DNA of 64,000 bases from CBDCMJ01 sp965218875 (GCA_965218875.1 OZ244707.1:2790001-2854000), one strand, 5' to 3'; numbered from the stretch's first letter, positions 49,227 to 58,591 are shown. The notes: generated by a model from the sequence alone, not told the origin. Numbers and translations are program-made.

Positions 49227-50354
49227 TTAGGGCGCGAGCCCGTGGATGGGAAATACCCGGTCCCTGACCTCTGCCAGGTTCTCCTCGGCGAAAGCCCTGG
49301 CCTGCCGGCGCACATCGCCGGGGACGTCGGGCCCCGACGCATCCCGCAGCAACCCCACCCCGTGCTCCCGGGCAAAGCTGTCCGGAATAGCATCGGGCCA
49401 GTCCACGTCCAGCATTACCCCGTAGGCCAAGGTCCAGGCCCGGGCCACGGCCATCAGGTCGTACCCGCCCCCGCCCAGCGCCAGCCAGGGTATCCCCAAG
49501 CCGGCCAGCTCCCGGACCAACGCCACGTAGCCGCGGGTGGTGATGTTGAGGTGGGTCAGCGGATCGCTGTGGTAGCTATCGATGCCCAGTTGGGTGACCA
49601 GCACGTCGGGCGCAAAAGCCCACAGCAGGGGCGGCGCCAGCCGTTGAAACGACTCCAGGTAAACGTCGTCATCGGTGTAGGGGAAAAGGGGCAGGTTCAC
49701 CGAGTAGCCGGCGCCCGGGCCCACCCCCACCTCGCCGGCAAACCCGGTGCCCGGGAACAGATAGCGCCCGGACTCGTGGACCGACAGCGTCAGCACCTGG
49801 TCGTCGTCGAAGAAGGCTTCCTGAACGCCGTCGCCGTGGTGAGCGTCGATGTCCACGTAGGCAACTCTAAGGCCCCGCCGGCGCAGGTACTTGATGGCCA
49901 GCGCCGGGTCGTTGAACACGCAGAAGCCGGAGGCGCGGTCGGCGGCCGCGTGGTGTAGCCCCCCGGAGATGCTGAAGGCCACGTCCACCTCCCGGTTGGC
50001 CACCAGTTCCGCCGCGGCCAGCGACGCTCCGGTGCTGAGGACCGCCGCATCGTACATGCCGGGGTAAACGGGGTTGTCTCCCTGCGAGCCCAGGTTGAAG
50101 CGGGCGGGGTCGTAGCCGCTCAATCCCAGGCCGAAAGCCCGGACCGCCGAGATGTACTCGGCGCCGTGAAGCCAGCGCAACTCCTCCTCCTCAGCCCGCC
50201 GGGGCGGCAGCAATACCGCGCCTTCCCCGTCGAAGGCGCCGTAGGCCTGGAGGAGTTCGTAGGTATACCGCAGGCGCACCGGGCGCATGGGGTGGTCCTT
50301 GCGCAGCTCGTGCCGGGAGAGCACGTCGTCGTAGAAGAAAGCAGCCCGGCGCAT
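49227..50354 (-). CDS. acuC: Histone deacetylase-family protein, AcuC-like
   Basis: Zinc-dependent deacetylase related to AcuC, which removes acetyl groups from acetyl-CoA synthetase in Bacillus. The 375-residue protein has HPMRPVRLRYTYELL, the active-site His pair in SGGLHHAAADRASGFCVFNDPALAIKYL, the metal site VDIDAHHGDGVQEAF, and SLHE-like SVHESGRYLFPGTG, then QLGIDSYHSDPLTHLNITTRGY and GGGGYD. The ATG at 50354 has GGGAG upstream; the longer frame (to 50468) would overlap the next gene. A Mut7-C gene lies 33 bases upstream on the same strand, so the two may be co-transcribed. Confidence 0.9.
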   Translation of the reverse strand: MRRAAFFYDDVLSRHELRKDHPMRPVRLRYTYELLQAYGAFDGEGAVLLPPRRAEEEELRWLHGAEYISAVRAFGLGLSGYDPARFNLGSQGDNPVYPGMYDAAVLSTGASLAAAELVANREVDVAFSISGGLHHAAADRASGFCVFNDPALAIKYLRRRGLRVAYVDIDAHHGDGVQEAFFDDDQVLTLSVHESGRYLFPGTGFAGEVGVGPGAGYSVNLPLFPYTDDDVYLESFQRLAPPLLWAFAPDVLVTQLGIDSYHSDPLTHLNITTRGYVALVRELAGLGIPWLALGGGGYDLMAVARAWTLAYGVMLDVDWPDAIPDSFAREHGVGLLRDASGPDVPGDVRRQARAFAEENLAEVRDRVFPIHGLAP

Positions 50355-50386
50355 CAGCCCGTCTCCCAGTAGATTTGGTCCAGCAT

Positions 50387-50860
50387 TTAGCCCCGGATTT
50401 GGTCCAGCTTGGAGGCCATTGCCGTCCAGTGGCTGCCCCGCCAGTAGACCCGGCGGCAGTGGGGGCACTCCCGGAAGTCATGGTGATTGGCGTAGACGTA
50501 AGGCGGCGCGCGCCCGGCTAATTCGGCCTTGGCAACCTCTCGGAGCGGAACGTTGCAGCAGACGCAGCGGGAGAATCTGCCCTCCAGGTTCAAGTCCAAG
50601 TCCCGCACCAACTGGCGAAGCTGGGCTTCCAGCCGGTCGTCAGCCACCTGCACCACGCGTAACAGGCCCTGGCGTGCCGCCCGCCGCCGGCTGAATCCAC
50701 GGTCCCGGGTCACCAACACCCTATCCTCCTGCAGAGCGGTCTGGACCAAGCCGTTATCGTCCGCGTCCCGGGGAAAGGCCGCGTCGTACCCCATCGCCCG
50801 CAGCCACTTGGCCAATCGCCCCACGTTGACGTCAACGACGAAGCGGTACTCCCCCGCCAT
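50387..50860 (-). CDS. Mut7-C RNase domain protein
   Basis: A 157-residue protein of the Mut7-C family (PIN-like ribonuclease fold, formerly DUF82, plus a zinc ribbon). The start MAGEYRFVVDVNVGRLAKWLRAMGYDAAF carries the conserved Asp of the active site, and DDNGLVQTALQEDRVLVTRDRGF adds the other acidic residues. The C-terminal ribbon uses CVCC and CPHC, with YWRGSHW after it. The family's RNase activity is inferred from the fold. The frame extends to TTG 50893, but the family begins at MAGEYRF. It lies upstream of acuC. Confidence 0.87.
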   Translation of the reverse strand: MAGEYRFVVDVNVGRLAKWLRAMGYDAAFPRDADDNGLVQTALQEDRVLVTRDRGFSRRRAARQGLLRVVQVADDRLEAQLRQLVRDLDLNLEGRFSRCVCCNVPLREVAKAELAGRAPPYVYANHHDFRECPHCRRVYWRGSHWTAMASKLDQIRG

Positions 50861-51340
50861 ACACGTAACCCCGGCGGCAGCGCTTCCCGGCAAATGAGAC
50901 CACCGGAAGTCTATGGGAATCCCCCCGACAGGGTCAAGGAGAGTCGAGCCCCGTCACTGGTCAGGGCCCGGAGCCCGCCGGTCTGCTAGGCGACGGCGGG
51001 ATACCCTGGCGTCTTTCCGTGGAATCACCTCGCGGGCCAGTGGAGAAGTCCACCCCGTCAGGCGGGGTCTTTTGGCGGAAAAATGCTCGAAACTCGATTT
51101 GTTGGCCCGTATGCGCCCTTCGCATCAATCTAGTATATTCTCCTCGCGGTAGGGACACGGGCCGGGAGGAAGGCCCAGCCGAAAGTGCCCACTACCCCAA
51201 ACTACCGCTCAGCCGAGGAATCGACGGGTCTACTCAACCAGTGAGTAGGAAGGGGTGGGTCCCATCGAGCCGGGCGCCCAAATTGGCTGCAGCAACAGCC
51301 CGTGGGGAGTCCGGGTCCATCGGAGAATAGGAGTGCTGCT
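50861..51340. other. Intergenic region with a structured-looking leader
   Basis: 480 bases between the divergent Mut7-C gene and the coiled-coil gene. AT-rich TAGTATATTCTCC is at about 51131, followed by about 200 bases with hairpins such as GGGCCGGGAGGAAGGCCC. I could not match it to a known riboswitch or RNA gene. AGGAG for the next gene is at 51329. Confidence 0.4.
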
Positions 51341-52045
51341 ATGCTGAACGGACACAATACAACCCTGGAATCACGGCTGAAGGAAGCCGAAGAGGCGGAA
51401 CGCGAGGTGAACCGGCTACAGCCGTTGGCTTTGGAAGCCGCCTCGCTGCGGGATGAGATGGCCAAGGCAGAGAGGATTGGGGTGCACCAGCGCACCAAGA
51501 ACGCCGCCATGGCCAAGGCTACGGAAGCGGTGAGCGCCTCCTCGGAAAAGCAGACCACCGTGCCCGAACTCCTGGGCAACGCCGCGAGAGCGGTCAACAA
51601 GCTGTACGGCACACTGGTGGAGATTGAAAACCGCCGCCAAGAGGCGATGCAGTCCCTGGCCGTCGCCGACCGGATGGACTACGAAATGGAACTGGTGGAG
51701 GGCGAGGAGCACGAGCGCTCCCTGGAACGCGACCCCAGGGGTCTGGCCTACGCCCTGGCCAGCCGCCACGGCGACATCCGGGTCAGGAAGCTGTTGGAGG
51801 GCTTGCAGCCGAGCTTCGAGCTGCTGGGCGGCTGCAACTTGGACGAACCGGTCTACCGGGACGTGGCCAACTTTGTGATGCAACGGGTTACCCGGGCCAC
51901 TCCGCCCACGGCGGCGGCCAGCAACCGGGTCAGCCCGGGGCCGAACCGCAGCCCGGTTCACGAGGCTGAACCCCCGGCTGGGCAGGTCGACCGGCTGCAA
52001 GCCGCCGATCCGCTGGAGATGATGGCGGCCCAGGACCAGGACTAG
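51341..52045 (+). CDS. Uncharacterised coiled-coil protein
   Basis: A 234-residue hydrophilic protein that I do not recognise. Residues 1-60 are a strong coiled-coil (LESRLKEAEEAEREVNRLQP, ALEAASLRDEMAKAER). The middle is helical and Ala/Met-rich (KNAAMAKATEAVSASSEKQT, MQSLAVADRMDYEMELVEGE). Residues 130-190 have a compact-looking domain (DIRVRKLLEGLQPSFELLGG, CNLDEPVYRDVANFVMQRVT). The last 45 residues are Pro/Ala-rich. No signal peptide or membrane segment is seen. The ATG at 51341 follows AGGAG by seven bases. It has its own leader region and a strong terminator, so it is probably monocistronic. Confidence 0.7.
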   Translation: MLNGHNTTLESRLKEAEEAEREVNRLQPLALEAASLRDEMAKAERIGVHQRTKNAAMAKATEAVSASSEKQTTVPELLGNAARAVNKLYGTLVEIENRRQEAMQSLAVADRMDYEMELVEGEEHERSLERDPRGLAYALASRHGDIRVRKLLEGLQPSFELLGGCNLDEPVYRDVANFVMQRVTRATPPTAAASNRVSPGPNRSPVHEAEPPAGQVDRLQAADPLEMMAAQDQD

Positions 52046-52901
52046 ACCAGTCCCGGCTCATGGCCTATTTCTGACTCAACCGCGGGGCCTACGGTCCTGG
52101 CCGGCTGCCTGATGCCTCCGTAGTTGTGCAGGCCGGCCGCCAGATTACTCTCGCAGCGAACGCTTGGCGCGCCGACGGCCGGGTCCCCGGCCGTCGGCTT
52201 AGTATTGCCGCCTCAGGCCTGAGTGCTCACCGGATGTTCGCATCGCGCCGGCGTCGGCGTTCACCAGATTCTCCAGCCACGCGCGTGCTCCCCTCAAACG
52301 CTTCGCTCTTGGTTCAGCCCGCCTCCCCCACGGCCCGACCGTCAACGCCGCCACCGGCAATCACTCCGGCCCAGACGGCGCACCGCGGGAGCGGGATGGC
52401 CAACCGCCTCGAGCATCGGCGCGGCTCCCAACGGAGATTAACATGGGGGAGCGTCGAGCCGTGAGAGCCGGCACGAGTCATGGGCTCCTCGGGACTTCTG
52501 AACCCGTCTATCTTGATTGCAACTACGTGGGGGAATGGGTGTGGGATTGCGGGGAGTCTGCGCTAGGCACGACGTGGGTAAGGGCTCGTGTTGCCGCACG
52601 GAGTGACTCGGGCACTTGGGACGACGGGACGGTCAAGAGACCCTGAACCGCCCCCAGTGGCAGGGCCTGGCCGAGGCTGGTTCCGGCGGGAGATCGATTG
52701 CCCCAAGACGCAGGCGACCGACGCCCCGGCGCCTGCGCTGGCGGGCATCCTTGCCTTGGGAAGGCTGAAGGGCGAGCAACACCGGCGTCAGCCGCTTACC
52801 CGGAGGAGGCCTCGTTGGTCCGCAATCATGGCGGCGCGCTACAGGCGGCGGCATAGGCCCCGCTCTTGCTTCCCGGAGCCGGTTGAGGTGAGGTGAGATA
52901 G
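52046..52901. other. Gene-poor stretch after the coiled-coil gene
   Basis: 856 bases with a strong terminator hairpin (52171-52198) but no gene I can defend. A 67-codon ORF at 52443-52646 has GGAG nine bases before its ATG, but its product resembles nothing I know. The region leads into a decayed permease gene, so it may itself be decayed coding DNA. Confidence 0.4.
52171..52198 (+). terminator. Strong hairpin after the coiled-coil gene
   Basis: GCCGACGGCCGGG and CCCGGCCGTCGGC are perfectly complementary and nearly back to back, so the real loop is about four bases. It lies 126 bases after the stop codon and is followed by TTAG. Confidence 0.6.
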
Positions 52902-54259
52902 GTGGCCGCGGCCGGCCAAAACTAGAACATCCGCTACGAGCCTGAGGGTCCTCCCCCCGCTTAGATAACCCTTGGCGTCGGCTTCCAGGCGGCCCTGGTC
53001 ACTCTAGCCCCGGTGGTCATAACCGTTGCCATCGTGGCCCGGATCGCCGAGCAGCCGGACAGCCACATCTCCTGGGCCGCCTTCGCCGCCCTGATAGTCA
53101 GCGGACTCGCCACCATCCTCCAGGCGGCCCGTTTGGGCGGATAGGGTCTGGGCACGTGCTTATGATGGGCACGTCCGGGGCCATCATCGCCGTCTGCGCG
53201 GCGGCCCTGTCCGTCGGCGGCCCCTCCACCATGGCCAGCCTCATCGTCGTGTCCTCGCTGGTCCATTTCGCCCTTGCGGCCCGGCTGTCGCTGCTGCGCC
53301 GCATCTTCACGCCGGTGGTCTCCGGAACGGTCATCATGTTGATAACGGCCACGGTGATGCCGCTGGTCTTCGACATGCTGACCCAGGCTCCGGCAGTGGT
53401 GGCGGCGACTGTGGCAACCGTGGTGGCGCTGGTGCTGCGCGCCCCGCCGGCATGGCGGCTATGGTCGCCCATCGTTGGCATCATAGTGGGCTGCGCGGTG
53501 GCCGCCCCCTTCGGTATGTACGAGGTCCAGCAGGTGCGAGACGCCCCCTGGGTCGGTGTGCCAGTGGGTTCCTGGCCCTGGTTCGACGTGACCCCCGGCC
53601 GGGAGTTTTGGGCGCTTCTGCCGGCCTTCGTGGTGGTTACCCTGGTGGGAGTGATAGAGACCATAGGAGACGGTGTAGCCATCCAACAGGTGTCCCGTCG
53701 CCAGCCGCCGGCCACCGACTTCCGGGTGACCCAGGGCGCTCTCAACGCCGACGGCTTGGGCAACTTTCTCTCCAGTGTGGCGGGCACCAGGCCCAACACG
53801 ACGTAGTCTTCGAGTGTGGCCCTGGCCGAGGTCACCGGCGTCGCGGCGCGGCGGGTGGGCATCGCCATGGGTTCCATCATCGTGGTGCTGGCCTTCTTTC
53901 CCAAAGTTGCGGCGTTGCTGATAGCTATCCCCGGTCCCGTGGCCGGGGCCTACGTTACCGTCCTCTTGGGACTGCTGTTGGTCCAGGGCATGAAGATTGT
54001 GATTCAGGACGGTCTAGACCACCGCAAGGCCGCCGTCGCCGGACTGTCCTTTTGGATCGGCGTGGGCTTCCAGAACCAGGTTATCTTCCCGGACCTTCTG
54101 GGGGATAGGTTTGCCGGCGTGTTGCTGGGCAACGGCATGACCGAGGGCGCCCTCGTAGCCGTGGCATTGATGGCGTTCATGGATATGACCCGGCCGCGGC
54201 GCAGGCGCCTGGGGGTTGCCCTGGAGAACGACGCTCTACCAGAAATACCACGGGGTTGA
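52902..54259 (+). pseudogene. Decayed NCS2 (xanthine/uracil) permease
   Basis: Homologous to nucleobase:cation symporters. Segments in order are NIRYEPEGPPP, ITLGVGFQAALVTLAPVVIT, QAARLGG/IGSGHVLMMGTSGAIIAV, GTRPNTT-(stop)-SSSVALAEVTGVAARRVG, MGSIIVVLAFFPKVAALLIAIPGPV and QGMKIVIQDGLDHRK. The frame is broken by TAG at 52923 and 52962, by a one-base loss near 53140 (RLG-GG|IGSGH), and by TAG at 53804 exactly where the family has Tyr in PNTTYS. The C-terminus stops early. Two long ORFs (53156-53806 and 53816-54259) could still be translated but would lack parts of the transport core. Four lesions point to a pseudogene, unless the assembly is in error. Confidence 0.8.
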
Positions 54260-54347
54260 CATCATCACGGTAATGGTGGAAAGCCGGGCTTCGCCCACCA
54301 AGCTGGAGGACTTTTGGCGCGGGGATACGCGACCTTGACGCCGCGGC

Positions 54348-55304
54348 CTAGCGCCGGTTATCGCGGCGGCCGGCTCGGTCTATTCGTCTGCCCCGGCTTA
54401 CGCCCTCTCGCATGCGTCCGTACTCTGAGGAGAATTCCGCCCCGATTATGAGGACCAGGGCTGATATATAAGTCCAGACCATCAGGGCGATGACGGATCC
54501 CAGGGAGCCGTAGACCTTGTCGTAACTAACGTAATTGTTCAGGTAGAACACGAACAGGTTCTTGCCCACCTCGAAGGCGACCGCCGCCAACACTGCCCCC
54601 GGAATGATGTACTTCCACCGGGTGGTGGTGTTGGGGACGAACTTGTAGATCATGAGGAAGATGGTCAGGGTGAACACAAAGGGTAACAGCCGGGAAACCA
54701 GGCTCAGTCCATCGTTGTCCAGGAAAGTCAACCTGCCTATCCCCGGCGTGTTCACGCCGGCCAGTACATGCAGCGCCGTGGTAATGCCTATGGACATGAG
54801 GAACAGCAGTCCCACGCTCATGGCCATGACCAGGTGCCGCAGCTTGTTGATGTAGAACGGGGGGTCCTGGTGCACGTCCCAAGCGCGGTTCACCGCACGG
54901 CTTATTGCGCCGAACGCGGCGCTGGCGCTCCAGAACATCCCCACCACGCTCAGCGCTCCCAGAACTCCTCGCGCCCCTTCCACGGCCTTTATGTTGTCCC
55001 CCAACGTGTCCGATGAGCCGGGCAGGTAGGTCTGGAAGAAATCCAGCAGCTCCGCCTCAACCTTGTCCGATTCCAGGATGAAGCTAAGGAGGAAAATGAG
55101 GCCGACAGTGAGGGGGAACAGCGACAGAATGGCGTAGTAGGCGACTCCCGCCGCCATGTGGGTCCCATCGTCTTCGCTGAGCTCCTTGGCAGTACGGACC
55201 AGCAGCCGCACTGTCGGAACTCGAAGACACGCCACGCCGGCGAGCTTCGCCTTCCTGACCAGGCCCCTGGTGCTGCGTCGGAACCGCACAACGAGTGATC
55301 GCAT
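54348..55304 (-). CDS. YihY/virulence factor BrkB family membrane protein
   Basis: A 318-residue integral membrane protein of the YihY/BrkB family, whose function is unsettled; the family was once mis-assigned as RNase BN. It has a basic N-terminus, six to seven hydrophobic segments, and the family core AAGVAYYAILSLFPLTVGLIFLLSFI. It also has the FWSASAAFGAISRAVNRAWDVHQDPPF segment, the IYKFVPNTTTRWKYIIPGAVLAAVAFEVGKNLFVFYLNNY motif and a final YGSLGSVIALMVWTYISALVLIIGAEF. The C-terminal tail is Arg-rich. It stands alone. Confidence 0.92.
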   Translation of the reverse strand: MRSLVVRFRRSTRGLVRKAKLAGVACLRVPTVRLLVRTAKELSEDDGTHMAAGVAYYAILSLFPLTVGLIFLLSFILESDKVEAELLDFFQTYLPGSSDTLGDNIKAVEGARGVLGALSVVGMFWSASAAFGAISRAVNRAWDVHQDPPFYINKLRHLVMAMSVGLLFLMSIGITTALHVLAGVNTPGIGRLTFLDNDGLSLVSRLLPFVFTLTIFLMIYKFVPNTTTRWKYIIPGAVLAAVAFEVGKNLFVFYLNNYVSYDKVYGSLGSVIALMVWTYISALVLIIGAEFSSEYGRMREGVSRGRRIDRAGRRDNRR

Positions 55305-55574
55305 CAGCGTCTTGACACCGGCGTCAGGAGGACCGCCGGGACTAGGGCTGTCTCGGCTTCCGGCGGGGCCGAATTGGGCAGCGACCGTCGGATGGAGGGG
55401 AGTAGACTAGCCAACGGAAATCCGGCGGCTTGGCGCCGCCGGACTGCTAACGGTCGCGGACATCATTGGCTCTGCCAGCCGGCGCGGTTGCCCTGGAAAC
55501 GGAGCCGTCGTACCGCCGGGCAACCCGCAACCCTGCCAGCCGAGGCTCCCTCGCCGACGGCAAGAGATGTTGGA

Positions 55575-56675
55575 CTACTCCGGCCGGCTTTCGCCCCGGA
55601 ACGGCGACCTGACCACTACCCTGACGCCGGAAATGGTGCCGGAGAGAGCGTTAGTGACCGAGTTGACGGTGGACTCGCCAAAGGATCCGGCAGCGCTCAC
55701 CGCGCCGTTGGCGGCAGCCGAGGCGGCATCCTCCGCGCGTACGCCTATTCTCCCGGCGTTTTCTATGGCCGACTCCACTGCGTTTTGGGCAACAGCCGCC
55801 ACGTCTCCGCCGGCTTCTGCGGTGCCCCTGATCAGCCCGCGGCTGCTGTCCTCTATGGCCTGCAACAGGTTGCCCCCCACCTGTTGGACGCCGGTGACGG
55901 TCCCGGTTATCGTGTCTCTCGCGGTGACTGTCAGGTCACCCCCTATTTCTCTTGTGCCTTGCACGGCGCCCCGGGCAGCGCTGAAAGCCGCCTGCTGCAC
56001 CGCCACGTTCACGCTCTCCGTAGCCTCGATGGCGCCCTCCACCGCATTCCGGGTGACCGAGGCCACGTCTCCCCCCACGTCGGAGGCGCCCCTGATCAGT
56101 CCCCGGGCGCTGTCTTCGATGGCCTCCAACACGTTGCCCCCGACTTCCTGAGTGCCGGTAATCGTGCCCTTCATCGCGTCCCTGGCAGTCGCGCCTAGGT
56201 CCCCGCTCACGTCCCTGGCGCCCTGGATGGCGCCGCGGGATACGCTGAAGGCCAAGTCCTCGGCGCGCAAGCCCACGCTCTTAGTGGTTTCCATTGCGCC
56301 TTCCACGGCGCTGCGGGCCACCGTGCCAACGTCGCCTCCCACCTCGCCCGTGCCTTGGATGGCAGCCCGGACGGTGTCTCTCAACACTCCTACGGTTACC
56401 GTGCTCACCTCCCCGGCGCCGCGGATCACTCCGATTACGGCGCCCTTGGCAGTGGAAGTCAACTCGGTGCCCACGTCATTGGTAGCCTGAATAGCGCCTT
56501 TCATCACGTCGCCCACCAGCCCCTGAAACTCCGTCACCGTTTCTCCGGAGCCTCGGAGGGCGCTGGAAGTGCTGGTGCGGGCGGCTTCAATGGTGCTCTC
56601 GACCACGTCTCCGGCGCCACCGATAGCCGCGATCAGGGAATCTCTCATCCTCGTGCCCAGGTTTCCTAGAGTCAT
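55575..56675 (-). CDS. Repetitive alpha-helical protein with 89-residue repeats
   Basis: A 366-residue protein, Ala/Gly/Val/Thr-rich, with no cysteines, signal peptide or membrane helix. Residues 113-201 and 202-290 are two 89-residue repeats and 291 to about 335 begin a third; each opens GGDV-x-x-V and carries EGAIEATESV-like, RGAIQGARDVSGDL-like, GTITGTQEVGGN and LEAIEDSARGLIRGASDVGG-like segments. Earlier parts (residues 45-112) hold related shorter units. The heptad-like spacing suggests an amphipathic helical rod such as LEA-like, phasin-like or DUF-type stress proteins, but no family can be named with confidence. A MITE-like element and an uncharacterised membrane protein lie upstream. 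Confidence 0.75.
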   Translation of the reverse strand: MTLGNLGTRMRDSLIAAIGGAGDVVESTIEAARTSTSSALRGSGETVTEFQGLVGDVMKGAIQATNDVGTELTSTAKGAVIGVIRGAGEVSTVTVGVLRDTVRAAIQGTGEVGGDVGTVARSAVEGAMETTKSVGLRAEDLAFSVSRGAIQGARDVSGDLGATARDAMKGTITGTQEVGGNVLEAIEDSARGLIRGASDVGGDVASVTRNAVEGAIEATESVNVAVQQAAFSAARGAVQGTREIGGDLTVTARDTITGTVTGVQQVGGNLLQAIEDSSRGLIRGTAEAGGDVAAVAQNAVESAIENAGRIGVRAEDAASAAANGAVSAAGSFGESTVNSVTNALSGTISGVRVVVRSPFRGESRPE

Positions 56676-57083
56676 GGGTGCATCTCCCTTCCCCTAGATG
56701 GATAAAAGTTGATCCCTGCGGTCTGCCGCTCCCACCAGACCCCCATAGGGTCGGGGGTCCCCGGCCGCTCACAGGGACGTAATTCATGGATGATTATAGT
56801 GGCGGCTCCCCGTTCTGTCGAGTGACGCCGCCGCGCGGCAACTGTTCAGACTTGATGTGTATCCGTTCGTCCTGAGCGAAGCGAAGTGGAGCCGTAGGCG
56901 GAACGAAGCACAGTCGAAGGGCCTGTTCCCCTTAAGTCTGAACAGTTACGCCGGGCGGGGTGCCGCTTGACGCCCAACGGCTTCAGCCGCCTGTGGCTTG
57001 GACCGGCGGCTTTGAATAGTCTGAATCGCCGCATACCGCGGAAGGGTTGCGCCGTGCACAGGTATCTACCGGGCTGGCCGGCA
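56676..57083. other. Intergenic region with a MITE-like element
   Basis: 408 bases. It holds the GAAGGGAGA ribosome-binding site of the repeat protein and the 108-bp element at 56840-56947, followed by about 140 bases without any visible feature. Confidence 0.5.
56840..56947. repeat. 108-bp MITE-like element with perfect 14-bp terminal inverted repeats
   Basis: AACTGTTCAGACTT at 56840-56853 is the exact reverse complement of AAGTCTGAACAGTT at 56934-56947. The interior carries GTCCTGAGCGAAGCGAAGTG, the same core as the REP-like elements. It encodes nothing. A related pair of ends flanks 15575-15660, and a single end occurs at 58239-58252. Confidence 0.8.
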
Positions 57084-57731
57084 CTATCGGGAATCTCGCG
57101 CGGCAGCCTCATCTCCCAGCTTGTCCGGAGAGGTGTTGGCTTGAAACGCAACAACCGCGCAGGCCAACGCAGTCAGCATTATCATGGGGTTCATGATGTC
57201 CCAAATAACCGCCACGTCGAATACCAGTCCGTTTATGCGGATAGCATAGCCCATGGCGAACACGACGAGGCCGCCAATGCGCCAGAGAAGGGCTTTGCGG
57301 CGCCCTAGGGCAACCGCCGCAAAGCTGGTGAACCCGATGAACAGGGAGTTGGCGGTGTGCCATACGGTGCCTGAGTAACCCCCAAACCAATCGCCGTTGT
57401 AGGCGTTGGCAAAGACGGAGACCGTGAACACGCACAGCGCCAACCCACGCACCCAGGGGCAACCCTTAGTTACGAGCCACACCGCCCAGACGCCAATAAT
57501 GGCGATTATCAACGTGCCGAGGTGCCAGAGACGCCAGAGCCACTCACCGTCGACCACCACCAGGTTGTCCGTATAGGCCCAGGCGAAAACGGCGACGAAC
57601 ACGAAGGCCGCCATTGCCAGGGCTGCCGGGGGCTTTAAGTCGCGACGGGCTAACAAATGTTCGTCCAGCAACTCCTTTGCGGGTTGCCAAGCTTTCCTCA
57701 TCGTCCAAAGCGCTCTGCCATAGCCACTCAT
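57084..57731 (-). CDS. Uncharacterised integral membrane protein
   Basis: A 215-residue protein with about six hydrophobic segments, for example ALAMAAFVFVAVFAWAY, LGTLIIAIIGVWAVWLV, GLALCVFTVSVFANAY, LFIGFTSFAAVAL, IGGLVVFAMGYAI and MIMLTALACAVVAF. The N-terminus is basic and cytoplasmic-looking (LARRDLKPPA). No recognised family motif is seen. The start at 57731 has GAGGAGA four bases upstream; the longer frame to 57866 has none. It is monocistronic, divergent from the next plus-strand gene. Confidence 0.75.
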   Translation of the reverse strand: MSGYGRALWTMRKAWQPAKELLDEHLLARRDLKPPAALAMAAFVFVAVFAWAYTDNLVVVDGEWLWRLWHLGTLIIAIIGVWAVWLVTKGCPWVRGLALCVFTVSVFANAYNGDWFGGYSGTVWHTANSLFIGFTSFAAVALGRRKALLWRIGGLVVFAMGYAIRINGLVFDVAVIWDIMNPMIMLTALACAVVAFQANTSPDKLGDEAAARDSR

Positions 57732-58591
57732 ATTCTCCTCAGTCGCTTGTCTCACAAACGTTCCCTCTCCCTGGATGGAGACCCTTGCGGCCCCCATCGT
57801 TATGAAAGGGGCCGGTCCTGCGTTCCGCCCCCTCACAGCGTGCAGCCTTCCCGTGTGGCCTTCCAATGTAGCCTGAGCTGGCGGAAAAAGGCAGCGGGGT
57901 TGCGGAGAAGGCGCCCCCTCCGTCCCGGCTTATGAGAATAGGCGATTTTCATCTCCATGGGTAGCCTCGGCAAGGCCATCTGCAATTACCATGAAAAAAG
58001 ACGGAGGGCGAGCTCGGGCCTGACTGTGGCCTCCGCAAGGACATGGTGATTGCGATGGAGCGCAGCGACGAGGAATCTCAACTTCTTGACTGCGTCTCCG
58101 GCTGCCGGACGATGGACCGTCTATATAGCAGGGCGTTGGATTCCTCGGCTGCGCTCGGAATGGCAATGGCCGCCTATTAACGACACGCCGTTGGCTGTCC
58201 TCTCAACAATAATCCCATGATCTCGCCTCCCCGCTCGTAACTGTTCAGAGTTGGTTCCTCCTCGACTCACGACACTTCCCCCTTGCCCCGTCCGGTGCCC
58301 ACTCCCTACGCTGTCAATAGGCAGCTACTAGCGCCTCGCCACATCTATCAACCGCCACCCAGGCTCGTGGCTCGGAATGGCCCACAATAGCACTGAAATA
58401 AAAAAGCCTGGTCTTCCCTCACGCCGACAGTCGGTTCTCCCCTCTGAACACTTGCCCCCGCTCGCGTCCGTTGACGGGGCCCACGGCCAGTTATAGACTC
58501 CCCGTACCCTCAACGCGCATCCCTACTTGTTTGCCTTTGTTTCGCGCGTCCCCAACCGCTCCCGCTCAGACGAATCACCGGAGGTAGAGCC
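57732..58591. other. Long intergenic region with REP-like elements
   Basis: 860 bases between the divergent membrane protein and enoyl-CoA hydratase genes. A REP-like inverted repeat (58042-58168) and a lone MITE end AACTGTTCAGAGTT (58239-58252) are present. The remainder (58253-58575) is C-rich on the plus strand with no visible gene. GGAGGTAGAG precedes the next start at 58592. Confidence 0.5.
58042..58168. repeat. REP/MITE-like inverted repeat element, copy 7
   Basis: The left arm CATGGTGATTGCGATGGAGC runs on through GACGAGGAATCTCAA; the right arm begins GTTGGATTCCTCGG and ends GCTCGGAATGGCAATG. They are imperfect reverse complements around a roughly 55-base centre. Confidence 0.65.

Noticed and set aside
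52443..52646. 67-codon ORF with GGAG before its ATG
   Set aside because: No recognisable domain, biased composition and a decayed neighbourhood; kept only as a note under the gene-poor stretch.
52899..53806. Amber codon recoding (for example pyrrolysine) in the NCS2 gene
   Set aside because: A one-base frame loss also breaks this gene and TAG is the ordinary stop of many genes here, such as selD and hspR.
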